A stretch of 27,160 nt of DNA, from contig JAUWYN010000007.1 in NCBI GenBank assembly GCA_030615805.1, positions 1 through 27,160 of the forward strand. The letters run 5' to 3'. Under the pieces are notes generated by a model that saw only the letters and a program-made list of their open reading frames with translations, had not been told where the DNA came from and ran no database searches. Both the position numbers and the translations under genes were made by a program. The stretch is from Hadesarchaea archaeon (GTDB taxonomy: Archaea > Hadarchaeota > Hadarchaeia > Hadarchaeales > Hadarchaeaceae). Below, piece after piece: positions 1-7,752 of the stretch (the stretch's first letter is position 1; every line of letters begins with the position of its first letter).

Positions 1-360
1 GAGCAGGCGCTTGTTGTTGTCGAAGTACTCCCGCGCTCGCTCGGGCTCGATCCGCCAGTAATAGACGTACCATCCGCTGTGCTCGTCCCGGACCCTGCGG
101 TAGCTCACCACGCGGTTCTCGTACAGGTCGTAGAGGATCTTCCGTACGAGGTTCACCCGCATACCTACACGTTTGGCTACCTCATCGTCGGTGATCTCCT
201 CCCCCATGAGCGCCTTCGCTACCTCATGCCCGTGCCCGCCTGCTATCTGGGCGAGGATCTCCCTTGGAACGGGGTCCTCCGGCGGCTTCTGCCGGGGCTC
301 TTTCTTCTTTTTGACGGGTTTCTCAACCGTTTTTTTGCCCTTGACAATTTTCTTGCCCAT
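1..360 (-). CDS. tfe: Transcription initiation factor E subunit alpha (TFE), N-terminal part, runs off the window
   Basis: The minus strand is open from an ATG at 358-360 to the window edge, giving 120 codons with no stop. After a lysine-rich leader (about residues 3-22), the protein shows a winged-helix segment of TFE/TFIIE-alpha type: VPREILAQIAGG, then LMGEEITDDEVAKRVGM, then VRKILYDLYENRVVSYRR and WYVYYWRIEPE. TFE helps TBP and TFB open promoters with RNA polymerase. The zinc-ribbon half of the protein would lie beyond position 1. The ATG follows GGAG with good spacing (positions about 370-373 read on the minus strand), and an AT-rich TATA-like stretch lies at 403-414. The lysine-rich leader is longer than in many TFE proteins, so a start further inside cannot be excluded. 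Identification rests on the winged-helix pattern and is fairly secure. Confidence 0.85.
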   Translation of the reverse strand, partial: MGKKIVKGKKTVEKPVKKKKEPRQKPPEDPVPREILAQIAGGHGHEVAKALMGEEITDDEVAKRVGMRVNLVRKILYDLYENRVVSYRRVRDEHSGWYVYYWRIEPERAREYFDNNKRLL

Positions 361-402
361 TTCATCCCCACTCCATGAGCCAGTAACTCTATGCTAAAAA
401 CT

Positions 403-414
403 CATAAATAAAAC
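403..414 (-). promoter_or_regulatory. Putative TATA box for tfe
   Basis: On the minus strand this reads GTTTTATTTATG, an archaeal TATA-like element. A transcription start about 25 bases downstream (near 380) would leave a leader of roughly 20 bases that includes the GGAG ribosome-binding site. This is inferred from spacing and composition only. Confidence 0.4.
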
Positions 415-606
415 TACCGTGCGAAAAACACGCTAATAAAAGATTCTTATCCGATTTTTTCGTCTTTTTTGCCCTTATGGCTCGGGATTATCCCTAATTT
501 CCCGTTAAAAAACTATTTTTAAGTTCTGAGCCCCCAAAAGAGTCTAATGAGGAAAATAACGGGCGCAGCTACCTCCGAATGGGGCTGATACGCGATATAG
601 ACTTTC

Positions 607-1674
607 TCAGGCATGCCTCCCGCTCCCGAAAACGTTCGCCCTTATCGTTTCGATGAGTGAGCTCAAATTGGTGCGCTCGAGCGACGAGATGGGGATGGTG
701 AAACTTGTCACGTCGTTCAGGGCCATGAGCTTGCGTTCGAGCTCCTCGGGAGGGACTAGGTCGACCTTGTTGAGAGCAGCGACGACCCGCACGGGGTACT
801 CGGCTAGCACCTCGCGAGCCACCCTGAACTTTCGGAGAATTTCGGGCAAGGGTTCGGCGACATCGAGCACGAGCACCACGAGGTCGGCTAGGTAGATCTC
901 CTCGAGCGTGGCCTTGAATGCCTCGACCAGCGAAGGGGGCAGGCCGTCGATGAAGCCCACGGTGTCGGTGAGCAGGGCCTTCCGGCTCGCCTTCAGGGCG
1001 CGCGTTCGCGGCATGAGGGTGGTAAAGAGCATGTCATCGACTTCGGCGTTTGCGGCGGTTAGAGCGTTGAGCAAGGTCGACTTCCCGGCATTCGTGTAAC
1101 CAGCGAGCGCCACGAGCTTGAAGCCTCGACGATGTCTTCGCTTGCGCCGTTGCTCCCTCACCTTGGCAACTGATTTGAGCTTTCGCCTCAGGTTCGCGAG
1201 CTTCCGCTTGATTGTGTCGTGGCGGACATCCACATCGTACTCGCCACCGCCCCGAAAGCCGGGCTGCTCTACCATGGTCATAGCGCGCACTTGTTCCCGA
1301 ATGCGCGGCAACTCGTAGCTCAGCCTAGCGTACTCGACCTGAAGCTTCGCCTCGGGTGACCCTGCGCGCATCGCGAAAATCTCGAGGATGAGCTGGAAGC
1401 GGTCGATCACCTCGACCCCCACGAGCCGCGAGAGCTTGAAGGCCTGTGAGGAGGTGAGCTGGTTGTTAAAGATGACGCGCTCGACCCCGTTCGACCTGAC
1501 CAAGCCCGCGAGCTCATTGACCTTGCCCTTGCCTACGAGGTAAGCGGGATCTGGTTTCCGTACTTGCTCAAGCGTGCCGACGACCTCGTGGTTGAGCGTT
1601 CGCGCTAAAGCTGCGAGCTCCCCCAGGCTGGATCTTTCGCCGGGCGAGCGGCGTTCGACAAGCACGACGCGCAT
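607..1674 (-). CDS. hflX: HflX-family ribosome-associated GTPase
   Basis: The protein is 355 residues from the ATG at 1672-1674. A TTG nine bases upstream (1681-1683) is an alternative start. The N-terminal HflX domain is recognised by YLVGKGKVNELAGL, VIFNNQLTSSQ and the long helical segment with LQVEYARLSYELPRIR. A basic linker (KVREQRRKRRHRRG) leads into the GTPase domain. There G1 is GYTNAGKST, G2 is FTTLMPRTR, G3 is DTVGFI and G4 is NKVD. HflX binds the large ribosomal subunit and splits or rescues stalled ribosomes. The usual family G2 is close to FATLDPTTR, so this loop is slightly unusual. The gene stands alone, divergent from the PAN gene, with 192 bases between the two starts. There is no strong SD before the ATG. 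The family call is secure. Confidence 0.93.
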   Translation of the reverse strand: MRVVLVERRSPGERSSLGELAALARTLNHEVVGTLEQVRKPDPAYLVGKGKVNELAGLVRSNGVERVIFNNQLTSSQAFKLSRLVGVEVIDRFQLILEIFAMRAGSPEAKLQVEYARLSYELPRIREQVRAMTMVEQPGFRGGGEYDVDVRHDTIKRKLANLRRKLKSVAKVREQRRKRRHRRGFKLVALAGYTNAGKSTLLNALTAANAEVDDMLFTTLMPRTRALKASRKALLTDTVGFIDGLPPSLVEAFKATLEEIYLADLVVLVLDVAEPLPEILRKFRVAREVLAEYPVRVVAALNKVDLVPPEELERKLMALNDVTSFTIPISSLERTNLSSLIETIRANVFGSGRHA

Positions 1675-1773
1675 GAGCACCAATTAAACTGTGTCGGGTA
1701 ACTCAAAAAAGGTAGGGATTGCTTGAGAAAACAATGGTTGCAATTCTCCCATTAAGTCGTTGTTACTATTCTC

Positions 1774-1790
1774 GCTGGAGTAGCTCAGTC
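1774..1790 (+). other. Short tRNA 5'-end-like sequence (possible remnant)
   Basis: Seventeen bases, GCTGGAGTAGCTCAGTC, read like a tRNA acceptor strand followed by the start of a D-arm with a box A-like TAGCTCAGT. The D-stem is not closed, and no anticodon arm, T-arm or acceptor partner follows. It is not a working tRNA. It may be a decayed fragment or chance. Confidence 0.25.
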
Positions 1791-1866
1791 TTTAGCAAGA
1801 TATCACAAGCTTATCGATGAACAAAATTGAAAATATCCGTATCTATGGAAATCTCATCCAGAAGGT

Positions 1867-3147
1867 ATGACCTCAATTTCCACTGAAAACTTAAAAGCGC
1901 ACCTCAACAGAGTATTTCAAGGAGAGATAAAATTGTCGGGTGCAGTCAAACCCAAGGAACAGGGAACCAGCGCTTTTGACGAGAGCTACATCACGGATTA
2001 CATCCACAGCTTGGAGCACCGCATCCGCGATCTGGAGCATGAAAAACGCTCGCTCGAGAGCCGGCACCTGCGAATCGAGCGAGAACTCCGGAGCCTTCAA
2101 GCCGAGTTCGACCGCATCCGCGCGCCACCGTTGATTTCCGCAACCCTCCTCGACGTGCTCGAAGATGGGCGCGCAGTCGTTCGAAGCAGCGCCGGGCCGC
2201 ACCTCGTCGTCGCCGCGTCACAGTTCATCAAGCCCGAGCAGCTCAAGCCGGGCATACGGGTCGCGCTCAACCAACGAAACTTCAGCATCATGGAGGTGCT
2301 GCCCTCGAAGAAGGACCCGCTCGTGCTCGGGATGGAGATCGAGGAGGCGCCCGATGTGAGCTACAGCGATGTTGGCGGGCTGGAGAACCAGATTCAGGAA
2401 ATTCGAGAGAGCGTTGAACTCCCCATGCTCAAGCCGGAGCTTTTCAAGAAGGTGGGAATCGAGCCGCCCAAAGGGGTGCTCCTCTACGGCGCCCCGGGGA
2501 CAGGGAAAACCCTCCTTGCCCGAGCGGTCGCCCACGAAACCCGCGCGACGTTCACCCGCGTGATAGGCTCCGAACTCGTGCAAAAATATATAGGTGAAGG
2601 AGCCCGGATGGTGCGCGAGATGTTCGAACTGGCCCGGGAGAAGGCGCCCTCTATCGTCTTCATCGATGAGCTGGATGCGATCGGGGCCCGCCGCCTCGAC
2701 ACCTCGACGAGCGGCGACCGCGAGGTTCACCGCACCCTCGTGCAGTTGCTGGCAGAGGTGGATGGATTTGACCCCCGGGGCGATGTCAAAATCTTGGCCG
2801 CGACCAATCGCCCGGACATCCTCGACCCGGCGTTGCTCCGCCCAGGGCGCTTCGATAGGCTCATTTATTTCCCACTGCCCGACGAGAAGGCACGAGTTGT
2901 AATCTTCAAAATTCACGTGAAGAGGATGAACGTCGTGAAGGACGTGGACGTGAAGGAGCTCGTGAAGCGGACCGAACGGGCAACCGGTGCCGACATCAAA
3001 GCGATCTGCACCGAGGCCGGCATGTTCGCGATCCGCGATGGACGGGAGCGGGTCGAGCGGGGAGATTTCGACCGAGCCATCGCAAAGGTCTTGCCCCCCA
3101 TCAAGATGCCCGAGGTGTCGACGCCGGAGAAGATGTTCGGCTACTAG
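1867..3147 (+). CDS. pan: Proteasome-activating nucleotidase (PAN), AAA+ ATPase
   Basis: This 426-residue protein has the complete PAN layout. An N-terminal coiled coil lies at about residues 42-80 (YIHSLEHRIRDLEHEKRSLE), followed by an OB-fold region at about 90-150. The AAA+ domain follows, with Walker A GAPGTGKT, Walker B IVFIDELDAIGARR, a sensor/arginine-finger block ATNRPDILDPALLRPGRFDR and a C-terminal helical lid (RATGADIKAICTEAGMFAIR). PAN forms a hexameric ring that unfolds proteins and feeds them to the 20S proteasome in the cytoplasm. The start at ATG 1867 follows AGAAGGT with short spacing. The last residues are KMFGY, so the tyrosine is terminal instead of penultimate. The usual HbYX gate-opening tail is therefore not present in standard form. 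No proteasome subunit gene lies nearby. Confidence 0.95.
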   Translation: MTSISTENLKAHLNRVFQGEIKLSGAVKPKEQGTSAFDESYITDYIHSLEHRIRDLEHEKRSLESRHLRIERELRSLQAEFDRIRAPPLISATLLDVLEDGRAVVRSSAGPHLVVAASQFIKPEQLKPGIRVALNQRNFSIMEVLPSKKDPLVLGMEIEEAPDVSYSDVGGLENQIQEIRESVELPMLKPELFKKVGIEPPKGVLLYGAPGTGKTLLARAVAHETRATFTRVIGSELVQKYIGEGARMVREMFELAREKAPSIVFIDELDAIGARRLDTSTSGDREVHRTLVQLLAEVDGFDPRGDVKILAATNRPDILDPALLRPGRFDRLIYFPLPDEKARVVIFKIHVKRMNVVKDVDVKELVKRTERATGADIKAICTEAGMFAIRDGRERVERGDFDRAIAKVLPPIKMPEVSTPEKMFGY

Positions 3148-3390
3148 TTAAATATTTTTAAAATAATTTTCTTCTCATCACGCGTAGGTTTTGTTTACAA
3201 CGACAATATAAAATAGAAAACCCAGCGCCAGAAGTAGCCATAAACGAACCCACCCTATCTCCACAAAATTCTTATTTGAGGAGCTTCACTTCCTAAATTG
3301 GCACGGATGATGTTATGACATCGTCTGAGCTTCGGCGATGATTCGATGATGGGCGAACTGACGTGCCATCACTAAAATTTTTTCACTACT

Positions 3391-4755
3391 TCACTCAATC
3401 TTCGGTTTTACTTTCGGCAACTTCGCCAGCGCTTTTTTGACCGATTTGGCCGGGTATTCGTAGTCAACCAATTTCTTCGCGAGGTATGCATCGTAGGCCC
3501 CTAAATCGAAGTGCCCGTGACCGCTGTTTGCGAAGAAAATCGTTTTTTTCTTGCCAGTTTTCTTGCACCTTAAAGCTTCATCAATCACTGCCTTCACGCA
3601 GTGTGCCGTCTCTGGAGCTACGACGATCCCCTCTGTTCGCGCAAATGTTATGGCTGCTTTGAAGACCTCTGTTTGGTGAAAGGCAACCGCTTCCATCACA
3701 CCCTCTTTGGTTAATTTGCACAAAAGTGGTGCATCGCCATGATAACGGAGCCCGCCCGCATGAATTGGCGGTGGAATAAATTCGTGACCCAAAGTATACA
3801 TCTTCAGCAATGGGGTTGTTTTAGCCGTATCACCAAAATCATACGCGTAAGGGGCTTTTGTTAGAGTTGGACAGGCTTTCGGCTCACACGATACCACGCG
3901 CAAGTCCGGCTTCTCCCCGGTTAGCTTATCCCCGATGAATGGAAAACAGGCACCAGCGAAGTTGCTTCCGCCGCCCACACACCCGAACATGACATCGGGA
4001 TAGTCCCCAGCCATCTCGAATTGTTTTTTGCACTCCAAGCCCACGACGGTTTGATGTAGCAGGACGTGGTTGAGCACACTTCCGAGCGAGTACTTTGTAT
4101 CCTCATGCGTTACAGCGTCCTCGATGGCCTCGGAGATCGCGATTCCCAAGCTGCCGGGACACTTCGGATCCTTTTTTAACATCACCTTTCCAAATTTCGT
4201 CCGCTTGCTCGGACTCGGGATGCATTCGGCACCCCAAGTCTCCATTAGTATTCGTCGGTAGGGCTTTTGTTCGTAGCTGACCCGGACCATGTAAATCGTG
4301 CAATCCAGGCCGAACAAGCAAGTGCCGAAAGCGAGCGCGCTTCCCCACTGACCTGCTCCCGTCTCGGTGGCCATCCTCGCTACACCCTCCTCCATGTTGT
4401 AATACGCTTGCGCTACGGCCGTGTTCGGCTTGTGACTTCCGGGTGGGCTGACCCCTTCCCATTTATAATAGATCTTCGCCGGAGTTTTCAGGGCTTTTTC
4501 TAATCTCACCGCCCGATACAGCGGCGTCGGTCTCCAAAGTCGGTAAATTTCTCGGACTTCTTCTGGTATCGGGATCCACCGCTCTTGGCTGACCTCCTGC
4601 TTTATCAACTCCATCGGAAAAATCGGGGCCAACGCTTCCGGACCGATAGGTTCTCCGGTCGCTGGGTTCAAGGGTGGATCGAGAGGCGTCGGGAGGTCAG
4701 CCTGGATATTGTACCAAGCTTTCGGGATCTCATCTTCGTCAAGAAGGAATTTTAT
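3391..4755 (-). CDS. trpB: Tryptophan synthase beta subunit, TrpB2 type, probable non-AUG start
   Basis: This PLP enzyme joins indole and serine to make tryptophan. The sequence shows the PLP-lysine motif PPGSHKPNTA, the catalytic ETGAGQWGSA loop, the phosphate-binding GGGSNFAG and a C-terminal ANSGHGHFDLG, with the insertions typical of the TrpB2 group. The first standard start codon in frame is a TTG at 4671, but family-like sequence continues upstream in the same frame (KFLLDEDEIPKAWYN, then DLPTPLDPPLNPATGEP). The frame stops at a TAG at 4774-4776, and between that and KFLL there is no ATG, GTG or TTG. Translation must begin at ATA 4753-4755 (the position of the usual Met) or ATT 4759-4761, just after a strong SD, AGGGGTGA (4766-4773). 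Counting from ATA gives 454 residues. There is no trpA nearby, as is common for TrpB2. Confidence 0.9.
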   Translation of the reverse strand: MKFLLDEDEIPKAWYNIQADLPTPLDPPLNPATGEPIGPEALAPIFPMELIKQEVSQERWIPIPEEVREIYRLWRPTPLYRAVRLEKALKTPAKIYYKWEGVSPPGSHKPNTAVAQAYYNMEEGVARMATETGAGQWGSALAFGTCLFGLDCTIYMVRVSYEQKPYRRILMETWGAECIPSPSKRTKFGKVMLKKDPKCPGSLGIAISEAIEDAVTHEDTKYSLGSVLNHVLLHQTVVGLECKKQFEMAGDYPDVMFGCVGGGSNFAGACFPFIGDKLTGEKPDLRVVSCEPKACPTLTKAPYAYDFGDTAKTTPLLKMYTLGHEFIPPPIHAGGLRYHGDAPLLCKLTKEGVMEAVAFHQTEVFKAAITFARTEGIVVAPETAHCVKAVIDEALRCKKTGKKKTIFFANSGHGHFDLGAYDAYLAKKLVDYEYPAKSVKKALAKLPKVKPKIE

Positions 4756-4765
4756 TTGAATTATC

Positions 4766-4802
4766 TCACCCCTCTATTTCTAAGCATAGTACTATTTTAA
4801 AT
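4766..4802 (-). promoter_or_regulatory. TATA box and Shine-Dalgarno of trpB2
   Basis: Read on the minus strand, ATTTAAAAT (4794-4802) is a good archaeal TATA box preceded by purine-rich AAAAG. A start of transcription about 25 bases downstream falls near 4770-4775, right at the strong SD AGGGGTGA (4766-4773). This spacing makes the ATG at 4785-4787 unlikely to be in the transcript, which supports the non-AUG start of trpB2. Confidence 0.5.
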
Positions 4803-4882
4803 CTTTTTAGTACAATTTTGTACATTTTAGAAAAGGAGAAGGAGAAAACCAAAGTCCCTGCTCGCGTTCGGCGCATATTTTC

Positions 4883-5551
4883 TCATTCGATACGTGCCGA
4901 TGCTTTTTTAGCTAACGAGCGCATGAACCTGTAAGTCCGCGTGCCCAGCCCCAGCGTCTCGATCTTGAGGAGGTCTTCGGGCTCGTCGATGTCGAGGGCG
5001 ACGGTTGGGGAGCGATACACTCGTGGCCTCACCCCTGCCCGAGAAGCTTCCTTCACGTGCAGCGGAAAACTTTCCCCCCCGAATCTGAGGTTGATGAGGA
5101 CAGGTGGACGTAGGAAGAGGGCATTGGTGCCCTTAGCCTTCGAGGGGGCTATCACGACATCCTTCGGTGCGGATGCCATCACGATGAGATTTTCAACATC
5201 GGCACTTTTCAGGAGCGGCAAGTCGGCTGGCAGGATCAGCACCGAGTCCACGCCCTTGGAAATCGTGTGGCGAATCGCAAGCTTCAGCGCTTCGTTCAGC
5301 CCCAAGTCAGGCTCAGCGACACCCTCGGCACCGTGGAGACGGGCAAAACTCAGCACCCTCTCGTCAGGTGAAACGACGATGGCGCTGGCGATGGAGGGCG
5401 CTTGGTGCACCGCCCCCAGCACGTCCGCTAGCATGGAGAGCACGAGTCGGCACCGCTGCTCGGGGACCAATACTGCACTCAGGCTCGACTTCGCTTCGCT
5501 CAGACGCTTGACTGGAATGACTGCCCAGACCGGCATGTAAATCAAAGACAT
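4883..5551 (-). CDS. cofC: CofC, nucleotidyltransferase of F420 biosynthesis (2-phospho-L-lactate guanylyltransferase)
   Basis: At 222 residues this is the normal length for CofC. The N-terminal VWAVIPVKRLSEAKSSLS is the nucleotide-binding signature of this guanylyltransferase family. LILPADLPLLKSADVENL carries the metal-binding aspartates, and FGGESFPLHVKEA and LDIDEPEDL complete the family pattern. CofC activates 2-phospho-lactate (or phosphoenolpyruvate in some lineages) with GTP, making the substrate for CofD. The sequence does not tell which acceptor is used. The start is ATG 5551 or the inner ATG at 5536, which lies closer to the conserved beginning. The gene is divergent from cofG with only 34 bases between the starts, so the two probably share one control region. 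Confidence 0.93.
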   Translation of the reverse strand: MSLIYMPVWAVIPVKRLSEAKSSLSAVLVPEQRCRLVLSMLADVLGAVHQAPSIASAIVVSPDERVLSFARLHGAEGVAEPDLGLNEALKLAIRHTISKGVDSVLILPADLPLLKSADVENLIVMASAPKDVVIAPSKAKGTNALFLRPPVLINLRFGGESFPLHVKEASRAGVRPRVYRSPTVALDIDEPEDLLKIETLGLGTRTYRFMRSLAKKASARIE

Positions 5552-5585
5552 TTATGGCACCGCATATCTTTATGATGGTATTCAG

Positions 5586-6596
5586 GTGAGCTCCAATCCC
5601 CGGTTCGGACGGGAAATCAGCTACTCCCGCAACGTCTTCTTGCCCATCACGAACCTCTGCCGCAACCGATGCTCCTACTGCGGATTCAGACGCGACCCGA
5701 ACGATGGCGCTTGGTTCATGTCCCCCGAAGAGGTGCTTGAACTCGCCGAGCGAGCGAAGACGGCTGGCTGCTCGGAGGCCCTACTCGCGCTCGGGGAGCA
5801 ACCAGAGGTTCATGCTGAGGCTAAACGAATGCTCGAGGAATTTGGTTATAAAAACATGATCGATTATCTCAAGAATCTCTGCAAACGCATTTTGGAGCTG
5901 GGCTTGCTTCCTCACACCAACGCCGGTTTGCTGAACGAGCGAGAGCTCCAGCACCTGCGACGATTCAACACGAGCATGGGGCTGATGCTCGAGTGCGCAG
6001 CCGAGCTCCCAGCGCACGCACAAAGCCCTGGCAAGGACCCCCAGCTCCGCCTGAAAACCATCAAGGCAGCAGGAAAACTTCGGATTCCTTTCACCACTGG
6101 CCTGCTCGTGGGCATCGGGGAGAGTTTCGAGGAGCGGATTCGATCGCTGCTGACCCTTCGGGAGCTACACGAGCGCTATGGCCACATCCAGGAGATCATC
6201 ATCCAGCCATTCGAACCCAAGTCTGGCACCCCCATGGGGAACCACCCACGACCAAGCGGGCCAGAACTCCTCACGACCGTCGCCCTCGCGCGCTCTATCA
6301 TGCCAGACATGAACCTGCAGGTGCCGCCGAACCTCCTGGCGAACGTTCGCCATCTCTTGCTGGCCGGGGCTAACGATCTCGGCGGGATCTCACCGGTGAC
6401 GCCAGATTTCATCAACCCGGAACACCCTTGGCCGAGCGTTGCAGAGCTTCGAGCCACGATCGAGCGCGCTGGATTTGTGCCGCGTGAGCGTTTGCCAATC
6501 TACCCGCGCTACGCGAGGGATGAGAGATTCATGTCGAGGGAGGTTAGGGAGCGTGTCCTCGAGCTTGTTGACGAGGATGGATATCGCGCCTGCTGA
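5586..6596 (+). CDS. cofG: CofG, radical SAM subunit of FO synthase
   Basis: This 336-residue radical SAM protein carries the cluster motif CRNRCSYC (Cys25, Cys29, Cys32) after NVFLPITN, as in FO synthase subunit CofG. Other family blocks are EALLALGEQPE, LLPHTNAGLL, TTGLLVGIGE and IIIQPFEPKSGTPM. With CofH it builds the deazaflavin FO, the chromophore of F420, from a pyrimidine-ribityl intermediate and tyrosine using SAM. The start is a GTG at 5586, and no ATG is available in frame nearby. The reading frame ends 17 bases inside cofH, so the two are translationally coupled. Confidence 0.95.
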   Translation: MSSNPRFGREISYSRNVFLPITNLCRNRCSYCGFRRDPNDGAWFMSPEEVLELAERAKTAGCSEALLALGEQPEVHAEAKRMLEEFGYKNMIDYLKNLCKRILELGLLPHTNAGLLNERELQHLRRFNTSMGLMLECAAELPAHAQSPGKDPQLRLKTIKAAGKLRIPFTTGLLVGIGESFEERIRSLLTLRELHERYGHIQEIIIQPFEPKSGTPMGNHPRPSGPELLTTVALARSIMPDMNLQVPPNLLANVRHLLLAGANDLGGISPVTPDFINPEHPWPSVAELRATIERAGFVPRERLPIYPRYARDERFMSREVRERVLELVDEDGYRAC

Positions 6597-7677
6597 GCCG
6601 GAGCTCGAGGGAATTTTGCGACGAGCGCTGGCTGGCGAGGAGCTGAGCGTGACCGAGGGCGAACGGTTGCTTCAAGCCGAGGGCGAGGAACTCGGCGCGT
6701 TGGTTCGGGCGGCTGACGAGGTGAGGCGGCGTAGGGTTGGAGAAATCGTCACCTACATTATCAATCGAAACATAAACTTTAGTAACATTTGTGTTGGTAA
6801 CTGCAAGTTCTGCGCGTTCAGACGTTCACCTAGTGACCCTGACGCTTATGTGCTGACGCTTGAGCAGATAATGGCCAAGGTCAGAGAGGCTGTGCGCTTT
6901 GGGGCAACCGAGGTCTGCGTGCAGGGGGGCTTGCACCCCGGGTTTGGTTTGGAAAATTACCTCGACATACTTCGGACCATCAGAAAAATCTCGTCAAACA
7001 TTCACATCCACGCCTTCTCTCCCGCCGAGCTCGACCACATCGCCAAGCAAGAGGGATTGCCCATCGAGGAGGTGATCAAAACGCTTCACGACGCAGGGCT
7101 GAATTCGGTTCCGGGTACGGCAGCTGAAATCCTCGTCGACCGCGTTCGAGACATCATCTGCTCGAAAAAAATCTCCACGAGCCGGTGGGTCGAGATCATC
7201 AAAACCTGTCACCGTCTGGGCCTCCCAACGACCGCGACGATGCTCTACGGCACCGTCGAGACCCCCCACGAGCGAGCCCAACATCTGGCGCTCATACGCG
7301 AGATTCAGCACGAGACTTGGGGCTTCACGGAGTTCGTCCCGCTGGCGTTCATGCCTTACAACACCCCGCTTTGGACCGATGGCGAACGTTCGCCACCGAG
7401 CATTGTCGAGAACTTGCGCGTGCATGCGGTCGCGCGGCTGATGCTGGCGGAGTACATCGATAACATCCAGACATCTTGGGTGAAGCTAGGGTCGCTGGGG
7501 ACTCAGCTCATGCTTTGCGCCGGGGCAAACGACCTCTCGGGAACGCTGCTTGAGGAGAACATAACGCGGGCTGCGGGGGGGAAGCTGCAGGCGATGCTAC
7601 CCCGAGAGCTGGAGGAATTGATTTTAGAATTACGGCGCATACCCCGCCAACGGACGACGACCTACGAATTGATTTGA
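6577..7677 (+). CDS. cofH: CofH, radical SAM subunit of FO synthase
   Basis: The open frame extends further upstream, but the family sequence begins at ATG 6577-6579 (DIAPAEPELEGILRRAL), which gives 366 residues and a 20-base overlap with the end of cofG. The radical SAM motif is CVGNCKFC (Cys72, Cys76, Cys79). GATEVCVQGGLHPG, HAFSPAEL, NSVPGTAAEIL and LMLCAGANDLSGTLLEENI are characteristic CofH blocks. CofH transfers the tyrosine-derived part to the uracil intermediate, and CofG closes the ring. The upstream extension reads as an off-frame shadow of cofG and is not used. Confidence 0.95.
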   Translation: MDIAPAEPELEGILRRALAGEELSVTEGERLLQAEGEELGALVRAADEVRRRRVGEIVTYIINRNINFSNICVGNCKFCAFRRSPSDPDAYVLTLEQIMAKVREAVRFGATEVCVQGGLHPGFGLENYLDILRTIRKISSNIHIHAFSPAELDHIAKQEGLPIEEVIKTLHDAGLNSVPGTAAEILVDRVRDIICSKKISTSRWVEIIKTCHRLGLPTTATMLYGTVETPHERAQHLALIREIQHETWGFTEFVPLAFMPYNTPLWTDGERSPPSIVENLRVHAVARLMLAEYIDNIQTSWVKLGSLGTQLMLCAGANDLSGTLLEENITRAAGGKLQAMLPRELEELILELRRIPRQRTTTYELI

Positions 7678-7752
7678 CAGTAATCCAAAGTTTGGTTTTG
7701 AAATTTTTCTACGATCCCCAACTTCCCCGATTTGAGCTTTGAAATTTCGTGA

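Noticed and set aside
1798..1818. ATATC-AAGCTT-ATCGAT sites resembling a cloning-vector polylinker
   Set aside because: Two extra bases interrupt the likeness and the flanks do not continue as vector, so this is probably chance.
2218..2916. A 232-codon minus-strand frame opposite PAN
   Set aside because: It lies wholly antisense to well-conserved AAA+ sequence and resembles no protein.
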